Shown piece after piece: positions 24,103 through 33,235 of a DNA stretch of 46,730 bases. The translations under genes were made by a program, and so were the position numbers. Source of the DNA: Achromobacter sp. Bel (lineage in GTDB: Bacteria > Pseudomonadota > Gammaproteobacteria > Burkholderiales > Burkholderiaceae_B); NCBI RefSeq assembly GCF_012928505.1, contig NZ_JABBJN010000049.1, positions 1-46,730 on the forward strand, read 5' to 3'. A model generated the notes under the pieces. The model did not search any database. It was given only the letters and a program-made list of their open reading frames with translations, and was not told where the DNA came from. How positions within the stretch are numbered: the first letter of the stretch is position 1; each line of letters starts with the position of its first letter.

Positions 24103-25232
24103 CAGATACCCACCGAACTGAAGATGATGGCGTACAGCGCGTCCAGCAGGATCACGCCCGTGATCGACGTCACGACCGACGTCGTGGTGCCGCGGCCCAG
24201 GCTTTCCGTGTTGGGCTGGATGCGCAGGCCGAAATGGCACGCGATCAGTGCAATCAGGATGCCGAAGGTCACGCCCTTCAGGATCCCGATCCAGTAATTG
24301 GTCAAGGAGATGGCGTCAGGCAGCGACGTCAGGAACCACTGCGCCGATACGCCAAGCTGCATCTGCGCGGCCAGCATGCCGCCCAGGATCGCCATGGCGT
24401 CTGTCCACAGCACCAGCAGCGGCATCGTCACGGCCAGCGCGATCACGCGCGGCAGGATCAACCGCTGTCCGTGAGAAATACCCATGACCAGCATCGCGTC
24501 CAGTTCCTGCGTGACCCGCATGACGCCAATCTGCGCCGTGATGGCCGATCCGGATCGGCCCGCCACCAGGATGGCCGCCAGGACGGGCCCGAGCTCGCGC
24601 ACGATGGACACGCCCAGCAGACGCACGATGAAGCGGTCGGCCCCGATCATCTGGAGCTGCTGCGCCGACAGGTACGAGAGCACCACCCCGATCAGGAAAC
24701 CGACCAGCGCCGTGATGCCCAGCGCCTGCGCGCCCGTGCGGTACACCTGCGCCGAGATCTCGCGCCAGGGGCCCAGCCGCGGGCGGCGCAGCATGCCGCC
24801 GAAATCCAGCACCAACTGGCCCAGCATGACCAGCAGCGCCCGGCCGTTTTCGGCGCCCTGGAAGATCGCGCCGCCCAGCGCGCGCACCCAGCCCCAGGAT
24901 TCGGCTTTGGGCTCTGGCGCGCGGGCCCCGCCCTTGTTCATGGCCAGCGCGTTGAAAACGTCTTGCTGGCCGGCCGACCAGCGCACCCGTTCGGGCAGTT
25001 TTTCGCCCCAGGCCTGCCAGATGAGCAAGGCGCCGATGGTGTCCAGCCGGCTGATGCCGTGCAAATCCCAGCGCACGCCGTCCTGGACCGCGCGGGCCAA
25101 CGCCGAGCGCCGGCGGTCGACTTCGCCCGCCTCGGCCAAGGCCAGGACGCTCCAGTCGCCCGCCACGTGGCAGGCGTTCCCGTCCTGGCGGAACGGCGCG
25201 GCAGTCGACGCGGATGAAGCGGTTTGCGGCAT
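24102..25232 (-). CDS. mlaE: MlaE permease fused to an N-terminal STAS domain
   Basis: A 376-aa protein. Residues about 1-110 look like a STAS (MlaB-like) domain, ending near RLDTIGALLIWQAW with the conserved Asp-Thr site. The MlaE permease follows with VRELGPVLAAILVAGRSGSAITAQIG, its signature, and five or so membrane helices ending SSVGI. In E. coli, MlaB is a separate protein, so the fusion supplies both. The ATG at 25232 was chosen; a TTG at 25253 would add seven residues. It is the first gene of the operon and divergent from birA. Confidence 0.9.
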   Translation of the reverse strand: MPQTASSASTAAPFRQDGNACHVAGDWSVLALAEAGEVDRRRSALARAVQDGVRWDLHGISRLDTIGALLIWQAWGEKLPERVRWSAGQQDVFNALAMNKGGARAPEPKAESWGWVRALGGAIFQGAENGRALLVMLGQLVLDFGGMLRRPRLGPWREISAQVYRTGAQALGITALVGFLIGVVLSYLSAQQLQMIGADRFIVRLLGVSIVRELGPVLAAILVAGRSGSAITAQIGVMRVTQELDAMLVMGISHGQRLILPRVIALAVTMPLLVLWTDAMAILGGMLAAQMQLGVSAQWFLTSLPDAISLTNYWIGILKGVTFGILIALIACHFGLRIQPNTESLGRGTTTSVVTSITGVILLDALYAIIFSSVGI

Positions 25233-25327
25233 GTAGGCGGGGGACGGATGCAAAATGTATCGCCAATCATAAACGCTACAAGGCCGAAAGGCCGCGAGGG
25301 CGGGCCACGTGCCCTACAATCGCCGCC

Positions 25328-26179
25328 ATGTCCGATCACGTCCGCCCTATCGACCTGCCCGCGCCGGAAGCCCTGGCCCGGGAGCTAGGCACGCGCCTGC
25401 CCGTATTCCAAGACATAGCCTGGACAGGCAGCACCGGGTCGACCAACGCCGACCTGCTGGCCCGCGCCCGCTCGGGCGCCGGCGCCGGCAAGCCCTGGCT
25501 GCTGGGCACCCACCTGCAGGAAACCGGCCGCGGCCGCGCGGGGCGCCCCTGGCAGAACCGTTCGGGTTCCACGCTGATGTTCTCGTGTGCGTTCGACGTC
25601 CACCTGCCGGCCGCGCAACTGCCCGCGCTGTCGCCGCTGGCCGGCGTGGCCGCCTGCGAGGCCCTGCGCGCCGTCGCGGGCCCTGACGCCCGCAGCCTGT
25701 GCATGAAATGGCCCAACGACGTTCAATGGCATGACGCCAAGCTGGCCGGCGTGCTGGTGGAAACCACCCGCAACCCCGGCGGCCGCGAGGCCGGCTACAC
25801 CGTCGTCATCGGCATGGGCGTGAACCTGATCGACGCGGCGGAACTGTCCCTGGCGCTGGGCCGCGAGGTCGCCGACTGGACCCAGGTGCAGGCCCGGTCG
25901 CGCCGCCTGGCGACCGCCGCCGATCTGGTCTGCGCCAGCGCCACGGCCTGGCACGAGGCCGTCCAGGCGCTGGAGCGCGGGGGTTTCGCGGCGTTCAAGC
26001 AACGTTTCGACCAGGTGGACGCCCTGGCGGGCCGCATGGTCAACGTGCTGGAGAAAGGCGATATCCTGCTTAGCGGCGCCGCCTGCGGCGTGGACGAGCA
26101 AGGCCGCCTGCTAGTGCGCACGCCCGAGGGCGCCACACCGATTTCGGTCGGCGAAATTTCGATTCGACGCCAAGCATGA
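25328..26179 (+). CDS. birA: Biotin-[acetyl-CoA-carboxylase] ligase BirA (no DNA-binding domain)
   Basis: A 283-aa biotin protein ligase. The catalytic motif is [11 protein letters not shown], with WPNDVQW and KLAGVLVE following, and an SH3-like C-terminal domain. It activates biotin with ATP and attaches it to carboxylase BCCP. The N-terminal helix-turn-helix of the E. coli repressor form is absent, so it should act only as an enzyme. Its TGA overlaps the coaX start. Confidence 0.95.
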   Translation: MSDHVRPIDLPAPEALARELGTRLPVFQDIAWTGSTGSTNADLLARARSGAGAGKPWLLGTHLQETGRGRAGRPWQNRSGSTLMFSCAFDVHLPAAQLPALSPLAGVAACEALRAVAGPDARSLCMKWPNDVQWHDAKLAGVLVETTRNPGGREAGYTVVIGMGVNLIDAAELSLALGREVADWTQVQARSRRLATAADLVCASATAWHEAVQALERGGFAAFKQRFDQVDALAGRMVNVLEKGDILLSGAACGVDEQGRLLVRTPEGATPISVGEISIRRQA

Positions 26180-26982
26180 TCATTCTCATCGACTCCGGCA
26201 ACAGCCGTCTCAAAGTGGGTTGGCTGGACGCCAGCAACCCCGACATGCCGCGCGAACCGGCGGCGGTCGCGTTCGACGGCCTGGATCTGGATGCGCTGGA
26301 CCGGTGGCTGGCCACCCTGCCGCGCCGACCGCTGCGCGCCTTGGGCGTGAACGTGGCGGGCGACGCCCGCGGCGCGGCCATTGCCGCCATCCTGCAAAAG
26401 CACGGCTGCGCGGTCGCCTGGTCGCCCTCGCAAGCCAGCACGCTGGGGCTCGTCAACAGCTACCGCGTGCCGACGCAGTTGGGCGCGGACCGCTGGGCTT
26501 CGCTGCTGGGCGTGCTGTCGCGCCTGCCCGGCGCGCACCCACCCTTCGTGCTGGCCAGCTTCGGCACCGCCACGACGATCGACACCGTCGGCCCCGACAA
26601 CGTCTTCGCTGGCGGCCTGATCCTGCCCGGCCCGGCCATGATGCGCACATCGTTGGCGCACGGCACCGCCAACCTGCCCATCGCCAATGGCCAGGTCGTG
26701 CCCTACCCCGTGGATACGCACGAAGCCATCGCCTCGGGCATCGCCGCGGCCCAGGCCGGCGCCGTGGTGCGCCAATGGCTGGCCGGCCGCCAGCGCTATG
26801 GCCAGACCCCGCAGATCTACGCGGCGGGCGGCGGCTGGCCCGAAGTTCACCAAGAGATCGAGCGGCTGCTGGCGGATGCCGGCGGCGCCTTCGGCGTCGC
26901 GCCGGTGCCGGTCTACCTGGATCACCCTGTCCTGGACGGCTTGGCCGCAGTGGCGCGCGCCACCCTGGACGCCAACGCCTGA
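26176..26982 (+). CDS. coaX: Type III pantothenate kinase CoaX (Baf homologue)
   Basis: A 268-aa ASKHA-fold kinase. The phosphate-binding [12 protein letters not shown] opens the protein. GADRW and [10 protein letters not shown], with catalytic Asp/Thr, and [11 protein letters not shown] complete the type III signature. It phosphorylates pantothenate, the first step of coenzyme A synthesis. In Bordetella pertussis the homologue was described as Baf, a Bvg accessory factor. It overlaps birA by four bases. Confidence 0.96.
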   Translation: MIILIDSGNSRLKVGWLDASNPDMPREPAAVAFDGLDLDALDRWLATLPRRPLRALGVNVAGDARGAAIAAILQKHGCAVAWSPSQASTLGLVNSYRVPTQLGADRWASLLGVLSRLPGAHPPFVLASFGTATTIDTVGPDNVFAGGLILPGPAMMRTSLAHGTANLPIANGQVVPYPVDTHEAIASGIAAAQAGAVVRQWLAGRQRYGQTPQIYAAGGGWPEVHQEIERLLADAGGAFGVAPVPVYLDHPVLDGLAAVARATLDANA

Positions 26983-26994
26983 ACGAGGCCCGCC

Positions 26995-27159
26995 ATGCGA
27001 GTGCTCTTCATCCTGATCTTGTTGGCCAATCTGTGGATACTGGCGCTGGGCCAGGGCTGGATCGGCGTGCGGCCCGAAGACGAGGGCCGCGATACCCGCC
27101 GGTTCAGCCAGGAATTGAACCCGGGCGCGGTAACGCTGGTTCCCCGGAAAACGCCTTAG
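26995..27159 (+). CDS. Small membrane protein after coaX
   Basis: A 54-aa frame, MRVLFILILLANLWILALGQGW followed by about 30 polar residues ending VPRKTP. It has one N-terminal helix and a short periplasmic-like tail, and lies 12 bases after coaX in the same direction. In related bacteria a SPOR-domain protein with a similar N-terminal helix often follows coaX (from memory), so this could be a reduced version lacking the SPOR domain. No frame continues past the stop. Confidence 0.65.
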   Translation: MRVLFILILLANLWILALGQGWIGVRPEDEGRDTRRFSQELNPGAVTLVPRKTP

Positions 27160-27198
27160 CCGCACCCCCGCGCCACGCCCGTTCGGCGTGCCGCCCGC

Positions 27199-28500
27199 TC
27201 AATCCAGCCAGGGCGCCAGCGCGTCCAGGGTCCGCCGCGTCGCCCCCGCATGCGTGTCGAACCAGGCCCGCGCCGCCTGGCTGGCGGCTTGCCGGCGCGG
27301 CGCGTCGGCAAGCAATGCCATCGCGCTGTCCACGGCCTGCCCCGCATCCGCCACGCGCCAGGCCGCGCCTGCTGCGATCGCGTCTTCAGCCGCTTGCTTG
27401 AAATTGAACGTGTGCGGCCCGACGATGACGGGCACGCCGGCCGCGCAGGCCTCGATCAGGTTCTGGCCGCCCAGGGGCGCGAAGCTGCCGGCCACGACGG
27501 CCACGTCCGATGCCGCGTAATAGAACGCCATCTCGCCCAGCGTATCGCCCAGCACCACCGTTGTATCCGGCCCCGGCTCGACGCCTTCGGCGCGCCGCAC
27601 GAACGACAGCCCGGCCTCGGCCAGTTGGCGGGCCGCCTCGTCAAAACGCTGGGGATGTCGGGGGATCAACAGAAACAGCGGCGCGTCCGACCCTTGGCGC
27701 GCGGCGGCATGCCGCTTGATGGCAGCGATGAAACCGCTATCTTCCCCTTCGCGGGTACTGGCCACGGCCACCACCGGCCTGCCCCGCTGCGCCCGCCAGG
27801 CCCGCCCCGCCTGCACCTGCGGCGCCGGCAAGACCAGATCGAATTTCAGATTACCCGTCACGATCGGCTGAGGCGCCCCCGCCTGCACCAGCCTGGCCGC
27901 ATCTTCGGAGGTTTGCGCCAGCACCCGGTCCAGACCGGCCAGCGCTTCGCGCATCACGCTGCCCATCCTGCCGGCCTGGCGCAGCGACGACGCCGAATAC
28001 CGGGCGCTGACCAGCGCCATGGGCACCCGCGCGCGCCGGGCGGCGGCCAACAGGTTGGGCCAGATCTCGCGTTCAATCAACAGGCCGCAACGGGGCTGGT
28101 GGCGATTCATGAAACGGCGCGTCGCGCCAGGAAAGTCGTAGGGCAGCCAGGCTTGGCGCAATTGCCCGCGGCCGATGGCCTCCGGGAACAGGCGCTGGCC
28201 CTCGGCGCGGCCGGTCGCCGTCATATGGGTCAGCAAGACGGGCAGGCCGCGGTCCAGCAACGCCCGCAGCAGCGGTTGCGCGGCGCGGGTCTCGCCCAAG
28301 CTGACGGCATGCACCCAGACGGGCCGCGTCCAGGACGGGAAAGACGGGGAGGGCGCGGGAGACGGCGCCGCGGCGCCGCCGAACCGTTCCCGGGAGAAGA
28401 TTTCCCACTGGCCGCCCGCGCGCCTGGCGCGATGGGCCATCCACAGCCAGACCAGCGGTGACAATGCCCGTAGCGCCAGAGAGTAGACGCCGCGGTTCAT
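27199..28500 (-). CDS. waaA: 3-deoxy-D-manno-octulosonic acid transferase WaaA
   Basis: A 433-aa GT30 enzyme. The N-terminal membrane anchor (VYSLALRALSPLVWLWMAH) precedes WVHAVSLGETRAAQPLL, with the catalytic Glu. IEREIWPN and the nucleotide-binding SFAPLGGQNLIEACAAGVPV follow. It adds Kdo to lipid A at the inner face of the inner membrane. It starts one base after the waaC stop and ends facing the coaX unit. Confidence 0.95.
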   Translation of the reverse strand: MNRGVYSLALRALSPLVWLWMAHRARRAGGQWEIFSRERFGGAAAPSPAPSPSFPSWTRPVWVHAVSLGETRAAQPLLRALLDRGLPVLLTHMTATGRAEGQRLFPEAIGRGQLRQAWLPYDFPGATRRFMNRHQPRCGLLIEREIWPNLLAAARRARVPMALVSARYSASSLRQAGRMGSVMREALAGLDRVLAQTSEDAARLVQAGAPQPIVTGNLKFDLVLPAPQVQAGRAWRAQRGRPVVAVASTREGEDSGFIAAIKRHAAARQGSDAPLFLLIPRHPQRFDEAARQLAEAGLSFVRRAEGVEPGPDTTVVLGDTLGEMAFYYAASDVAVVAGSFAPLGGQNLIEACAAGVPVIVGPHTFNFKQAAEDAIAAGAAWRVADAGQAVDSAMALLADAPRRQAASQAARAWFDTHAGATRRTLDALAPWLD

Positions 28501-28501
28501 G

Positions 28502-29539
28502 TCACTGGGCGGCCAATGCCTGCTCCACCGCCGCCATCACGGCCTCGCGCGACGGCGATGCGCCCCGGTCGCCCAGGCTGGCGGTGTAGTTCGAACCGAC
28601 CAGCGGCGTGCGCACTGGCGTGGAGGCGCGGTAGATGCCGATCGTCGGGCGGCCCAGGGCGGCGGACAAATGGGTCAAGCCGCTGTCCAGGCCCACCATC
28701 AGGCGCGAACCCGCCAGCAAGCGCGCGACCGAGGTCAGATCCATGCGGGGCATCACCTCGGCCCCGTCCATGCCGGCCACCAGCAGGCCGGCGCGCTGGG
28801 CTTCCGACTCATTGCCCGCCAACAGTTTCAGGGTGCAGCCGGCTTCGCGCAAACGGCGGAAAACCGCACGCCAGTCCTCTTCAGGCCACAATTTGTCGTC
28901 GCGGCTGGCCGACGGCATGATCACGGCGTAGCCGCGATCGGTATCCAGGTGATGCAGGCGCGGCAATTCGGCGGTGTTCAGGCCGTCGCTGCCCACTTCA
29001 TGCACCGGGGTGGCCGCTTGGCCGGCTTGGCGCACGAAGGACTGCAGGCCGAAATCAGGCAAGCCCGCGTGCTGGTAGCCGAAGGTCAGGCCCGCCAGCT
29101 TGCGCTGGCGTATGACTGCCGGCTGCCAGAATTCCACGCGATGGCGCACGTTGTAGAACAGCGAGGCCAGCGGCTCGCGCGCCGAACGCCAATCCAATCC
29201 GTGCCGCACGCCACGCGCCTGGCGCACCAGCCATGCGGACTTCAGCAGGGCCTGCATGTCCAGGACGATGTCGTATTGCACCGAACGCAGCCGCTCCTTG
29301 AGCGCCTTGCGCTCCGCCCTGACCTGCGACGACCACCACGCCTTGCGCCAGCGGCGATGGGCGACTTTGATGACCTGATTGACAGCAGGATGCCAGGCAG
29401 GGATATCCGCGAAAGCTTCTTCGGCGATCCAGTCGATTTCGGCGTCCGGGACATGGCGAGCGATGTCGGATATAGCCGGCAACATGTGCACCAGATCACC
29501 TAGGGAAGAAGTGCGGACGATGAGAATGCGAGTCGGCAT
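28502..29539 (-). CDS. waaC: Lipopolysaccharide heptosyltransferase I WaaC
   Basis: A 345-aa GT9 enzyme. The start RILIVRTSSLGDLVHMLPAI is typical, VIMPSASRDDKLWPEEDW binds ADP-heptose, and GLDSGLTHLSAALGRPTIGIY is the C-terminal signature. It adds the first heptose to Kdo. The ATG at 29539 matches the family start; a longer frame to 29611 is rejected. It follows the WbpM-type gene by 115 bases. Confidence 0.95.
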   Translation of the reverse strand: MPTRILIVRTSSLGDLVHMLPAISDIARHVPDAEIDWIAEEAFADIPAWHPAVNQVIKVAHRRWRKAWWSSQVRAERKALKERLRSVQYDIVLDMQALLKSAWLVRQARGVRHGLDWRSAREPLASLFYNVRHRVEFWQPAVIRQRKLAGLTFGYQHAGLPDFGLQSFVRQAGQAATPVHEVGSDGLNTAELPRLHHLDTDRGYAVIMPSASRDDKLWPEEDWRAVFRRLREAGCTLKLLAGNESEAQRAGLLVAGMDGAEVMPRMDLTSVARLLAGSRLMVGLDSGLTHLSAALGRPTIGIYRASTPVRTPLVGSNYTASLGDRGASPSREAVMAAVEQALAAQ

Positions 29540-29654
29540 CAAGTCGAAGGGGGTACGTTGGAGAAGGGAATGTACAACACAACCCCCTAGGCGATCGATA
29601 CAAGCTGGCATCCCGGCGCAAAGACCGGGGCCGCCAGTTCCGGATCCGTCCCGC

Positions 29655-31490
29655 TCAGAGGCGCGAAGGGACGTATTCCGGCATCCAGTGCTTCAACTGC
29701 GCACGCACTTCGTCATCTGAAACCGGCCCTTTTTTCGACATCCAGGCCAGGCTTTCCTCATAGAACCCTTCCGGCACCGAGCGGGAGCGCGCGATTCTCA
29801 GCTTCTCGTGGGGCGTCTCGCGGGTTTCCTCGGAATCGGCCAACAGTTCCTCGTACAGCTTTTCGCCGGGGCGCAGGCCCGAGTATTCGATATGGATCTC
29901 GTCCTCGGTATAGCCCGACAAGCGGATCATATTGCGTGCAAGATCGGCGATGCGCACGGGTTCCCCCATGTCCAGGACAAAGACTTCGCCGCCTTGCCCC
30001 ATCGATGCCGCCTGAAGGACCAGCTGCGCGGCCTCGGGGATCGACATGAAATAGCGCGTGATGTCAGGGTGGGTCACGGTAATCGGCCCCCCGCGGGCGA
30101 TCTGCGCCTGGAATTTCGGAATGACGCTGCCAGTGCTGCCCAGGACGTTCCCGAACCGCACCATCTGGAAACAGGTCTTGCCGCCGCGGCAATGCAGCAC
30201 TTCACAGATCATTTCCGCCATGCGCTTGGTCGCGCCCATCACATTCGTGGGGTTGACGGCCTTGTCGGTCGAAATCAGCACGAAGCGCTTGGCGCCGAAA
30301 CGCCGTGCGCATTCCGCGACATTGAGCGTGCCCAGCACGTTATTGCGCACGGCTTGCCAGGCATTGCCGACTTCCATCAGGGGCACGTGCTTATAGGCGG
30401 CCGCGTGAAACACGACCTCCGGCTTCCACGTTTCAAATATCTCTTCCAGGCGCGCGGCGTCTTTCACGTCACCCGCCAGCGGGATGATGCGGACGCCAGG
30501 ATGGTGCTCGGTAAACCACTGCTCGATGGTGTACAGCGCAAACTCGCTTGCCTCGAAGAGGATCAGACAGCTGGGTCCGAAGCGCGCCAGTTGCCGGCAC
30601 AGCTCGCTGCCGATGGATCCGCCCGCCCCGGTCACCAGGATGGGCTTGCCCGCGATCATCTCCTGGACATTCAGGTTGTTGATCCGCACCGCTTCGCGGC
30701 CGAGCAGGTCTTCGATGTTCACCGGACGCATCATGTTGATCGCCACCCGGCCGCTCATCAGTTCGCTCAGGCCCGGCACCGTGAACAGCGCAGCGCCCGC
30801 GTTGGTGGCAATTTCCATGACACGCCGCACCGAGGACGCCTTCGCCGACGGAATGGCCAGGATGACCCGTGACGCGTCGAATTCCGCCAGGACTTCGCCC
30901 AGCCTGTCGGTGCCGCCCACCACCCGGCATCCCGACAGCTCCAGTCCCCATTTGGCGGGATTGTCGTCGACCAGCGCGACGACATGCCATTCCGTGCTTC
31001 GACTCAGTTCGCGCACCAGCATCGCGCCCGCCGTGCCGGCGCCCACCACGACGACCGGCGTCCCGTGACCGCTGACCCGGCCGTACAGGCGATATTCTTT
31101 CCACATGCGCCAGGCGGCGCGCCCGCCCCCCATCGCCAGCAGCAACAGCAGGGGGTACAGCAGCAGGATCGAGCGCGGCAGCGCGGCTTCATTGCGCACC
31201 AGGAATGCGAAGACCAGCAACGCGACCGCCGAGGCGAGCACGACCTTCAGCACCCGCTTAAGGTCTGAAATGCTGGCGAAAATCCACATCCCCCGGTACA
31301 GGCCCGCAGCACGACAGGCGACCGCCTGCACGGGCAGCAAAACCAGCAGCGCCATCCAGATCGTGCGCTCCCAGCCGGCGGGCCATTCAAAATTGAAGCG
31401 CAGGAGGAACGCGCCGAGCCAAGCGACAATAATCGCCCCCAGGTCGAACAGGAAAACCAGGACGGTGCGGAATCGAGTTGGAATGATCAT
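29655..31490 (-). CDS. WbpM-type UDP-GlcNAc 4,6-dehydratase (membrane SDR)
   Basis: A 611-aa protein: four N-terminal membrane helices, a first Rossmann domain (VVVGAGTAGAMLVREL) and the catalytic SDR domain TGAGGSIGSELC. The active-site series STDKAVNPTNVMGATK has Met in place of the usual catalytic Tyr (MxxxK), as in WbpM, PglF and FlaA1. It would produce UDP-4-keto-6-deoxy-GlcNAc for D-QuiNAc, D-FucNAc or 4-amino sugars. Bordetella WlbL is a likely relative. Neighbours fit lipopolysaccharide assembly. Confidence 0.93.
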   Translation of the reverse strand: MIIPTRFRTVLVFLFDLGAIIVAWLGAFLLRFNFEWPAGWERTIWMALLVLLPVQAVACRAAGLYRGMWIFASISDLKRVLKVVLASAVALLVFAFLVRNEAALPRSILLLYPLLLLLAMGGGRAAWRMWKEYRLYGRVSGHGTPVVVVGAGTAGAMLVRELSRSTEWHVVALVDDNPAKWGLELSGCRVVGGTDRLGEVLAEFDASRVILAIPSAKASSVRRVMEIATNAGAALFTVPGLSELMSGRVAINMMRPVNIEDLLGREAVRINNLNVQEMIAGKPILVTGAGGSIGSELCRQLARFGPSCLILFEASEFALYTIEQWFTEHHPGVRIIPLAGDVKDAARLEEIFETWKPEVVFHAAAYKHVPLMEVGNAWQAVRNNVLGTLNVAECARRFGAKRFVLISTDKAVNPTNVMGATKRMAEMICEVLHCRGGKTCFQMVRFGNVLGSTGSVIPKFQAQIARGGPITVTHPDITRYFMSIPEAAQLVLQAASMGQGGEVFVLDMGEPVRIADLARNMIRLSGYTEDEIHIEYSGLRPGEKLYEELLADSEETRETPHEKLRIARSRSVPEGFYEESLAWMSKKGPVSDDEVRAQLKHWMPEYVPSRL

Positions 31491-31507
31491 GGATCGAATG
31501 GTGTGAA

Positions 31508-32092
31508 TTAGTCTGCGACCAGGCTCGTCCCGGGCTCAACAATCGTGTCTGGCGGAACGCGCACGCGATACCCGGCGCACGTGCCCGCCTGCAGCCACAC
31601 CCGCTCTGCGACAACGACGCCTCCCGCAAGTTGCACTCCCACGCCCAAATGGGAAAAATCCCCGACCACCGCATCATGGTCCACCGTGGCGTTGGCGTTG
31701 ACGATGACGCCACGCCCCAACCGCGCGGCCGTGCCGACAATGGCACCGGCCATGATGGCACAGCCTGCGCCAACGGTTGCGTACGGGCTCACGTAGGCCT
31801 TGGGGTGGATGACGGTGGCAAAGGGCAGGCCCAGCGCTTCCTGCGCAAGCATCAGGCGCTCGCGCGCCGCCTGGTTGCCGATCGCCACGATGACGGCGTC
31901 GCCGGGCGTCGCCAACGAGCCCAGCTGACTGGGATGGCCGACGATCTTCCAGGGGCCTGAGGTGGATTGTCCGGGGTAGTTGTCATCGACAAAGACGATT
32001 TCCGACCAGGAACCGTCCAGCTCCGCAGCTTCCGCGACGGCGCGTCCGTGCCCGCCTGCACCCACGATGACAAGATTGCGTTTAGTTTCCAT
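31508..32092 (-). CDS. PglD/NeuD-like sugar O/N-acetyltransferase
   Basis: A 194-aa protein. The N-terminal nucleotide-binding half starts NLVIVGAGGHGRAVAE. The C-terminal half is a left-handed beta-helix of hexapeptide repeats (IMAGAIVGTAARLGRGVIVN). The catalytic His region is TVDHDAVVGDFSHLG, with Asp after His where PglD has Glu. PglD acetylates UDP-4-amino sugars, but no sugar aminotransferase is present nearby. The start at METKRN was chosen; an ATG at 32110 adds six residues. Confidence 0.85.
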   Translation of the reverse strand: METKRNLVIVGAGGHGRAVAEAAELDGSWSEIVFVDDNYPGQSTSGPWKIVGHPSQLGSLATPGDAVIVAIGNQAARERLMLAQEALGLPFATVIHPKAYVSPYATVGAGCAIMAGAIVGTAARLGRGVIVNANATVDHDAVVGDFSHLGVGVQLAGGVVVAERVWLQAGTCAGYRVRVPPDTIVEPGTSLVAD

Positions 32093-32155
32093 AACATCCA
32101 GAAGAGCCATTGATCCGGCCCAGTCAAATTTCCCGATTCCCCCCTTGAGCGACCA

Positions 32156-33190
32156 TCAGGCGCTTGCAGGCTCCCGAACGCCCGCTTTCAAGCGCAGGGC
32201 CGCGAAAACCAGCGGCGCATACGCCACCACCGTTCCCACCGAGCCGTCGATCTTGCCCAGCGCCACCAGACAGGCCATGGGGAACAGCCACACCACGTTT
32301 ATCGCCAGCACGGTCAAGGTCACGCGCACGTGGCTGCCCCATTGGCGCGATGCATATTGATAGGCATGCGTACGATGCGCCTCGTAGACCTTCTCGCCGC
32401 GGATCAACCGCCGCAGCAAGGTCACGGTCGCATCCACGATGAACACGCCAAGCAGAATGGTCCATGCCCAGAACAGTTCGGGAGCCTGCCACCCCGCCTT
32501 CAGCGACAGGATGCCGAGCGTCAGCCCCAGGAAGCCGCTTCCCCCGTCGCCCATGAAAATCTTCGCGGGGGGGAAATTCCAGATCAGGAAACCGAAAACG
32601 GCAGCCGCCAGCAGCATCGGCGCAAGGCTGGCGTCGCCCGCGCCCGTCAGGACGTAAAGCACGCTTGCGCCGACCGTCACGCAGATCGCCTCGACGCTGG
32701 CAAGGCCGTCGATGCCATCCATGAAGTTGTACAGGTTCAGCAGCCACACCAGATAAAAGGCCGCGGCAATATTCAGCAGCCATCCCGCCGCCAGCGGCAG
32801 GCCGGCTATCGACAGCGCCGGCGCTCCGCCCATCCAGTACAGGCCCCACGCGGCGCCGATGAAATGCGCCAGCAACCGCCAACGCGCCTGGATATGACCG
32901 TGATCGTCCAAAAACCCGATCAGGGCGATCCACGCGCCCGCCACGGCCACCCCGCATACGACGGGCCAGGCGACAAAGCCGCCCGCCCCCATCACGAGCA
33001 TGCCCGCCACGAAGGCCACGACGAAAGAGATCCCGCCGCCTCGCGGCGTGGGCGTCTTGTGCGAACTGCGCGCATTGGGCACATCAATCACATTGCGCGC
33101 CAACGCGTACCGGCGCAATGCGCCAGTCAGGAGCCACGCAAGCGCAAGGACAAGGCCGAACAGCCACCACGGTGCAATCATTGGGTGCAT
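32156..33190 (-). CDS. WbpL/WecA-type initiating glycosyl-1-phosphate transferase
   Basis: A 344-aa membrane protein with about ten helices. The MraY/WecA-family motifs are present: DVPNARSSHKTPTPRGGG near the start, NFMDGIDGLAS, and the cytoplasmic HRTHAYQ that resembles the WbpL/WbcO group. It should transfer a UDP-6-deoxy-HexNAc phosphate to undecaprenyl phosphate to start polysaccharide assembly. The ATG at 33190 was chosen over a TTG just before it. Confidence 0.9.
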   Translation of the reverse strand: MHPMIAPWWLFGLVLALAWLLTGALRRYALARNVIDVPNARSSHKTPTPRGGGISFVVAFVAGMLVMGAGGFVAWPVVCGVAVAGAWIALIGFLDDHGHIQARWRLLAHFIGAAWGLYWMGGAPALSIAGLPLAAGWLLNIAAAFYLVWLLNLYNFMDGIDGLASVEAICVTVGASVLYVLTGAGDASLAPMLLAAAVFGFLIWNFPPAKIFMGDGGSGFLGLTLGILSLKAGWQAPELFWAWTILLGVFIVDATVTLLRRLIRGEKVYEAHRTHAYQYASRQWGSHVRVTLTVLAINVVWLFPMACLVALGKIDGSVGTVVAYAPLVFAALRLKAGVREPASA

Positions 33191-33235
33191 CAAAAAATAC
33201 GGTTTATCGAAAAGATCGGACAGCGCGCTGCCGGA

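Noticed and set aside
29808..30872. Plus-strand 354-aa open frame
   Set aside because: Antisense to the WbpM-type dehydratase, which has full catalytic and membrane features; the antisense product has none.
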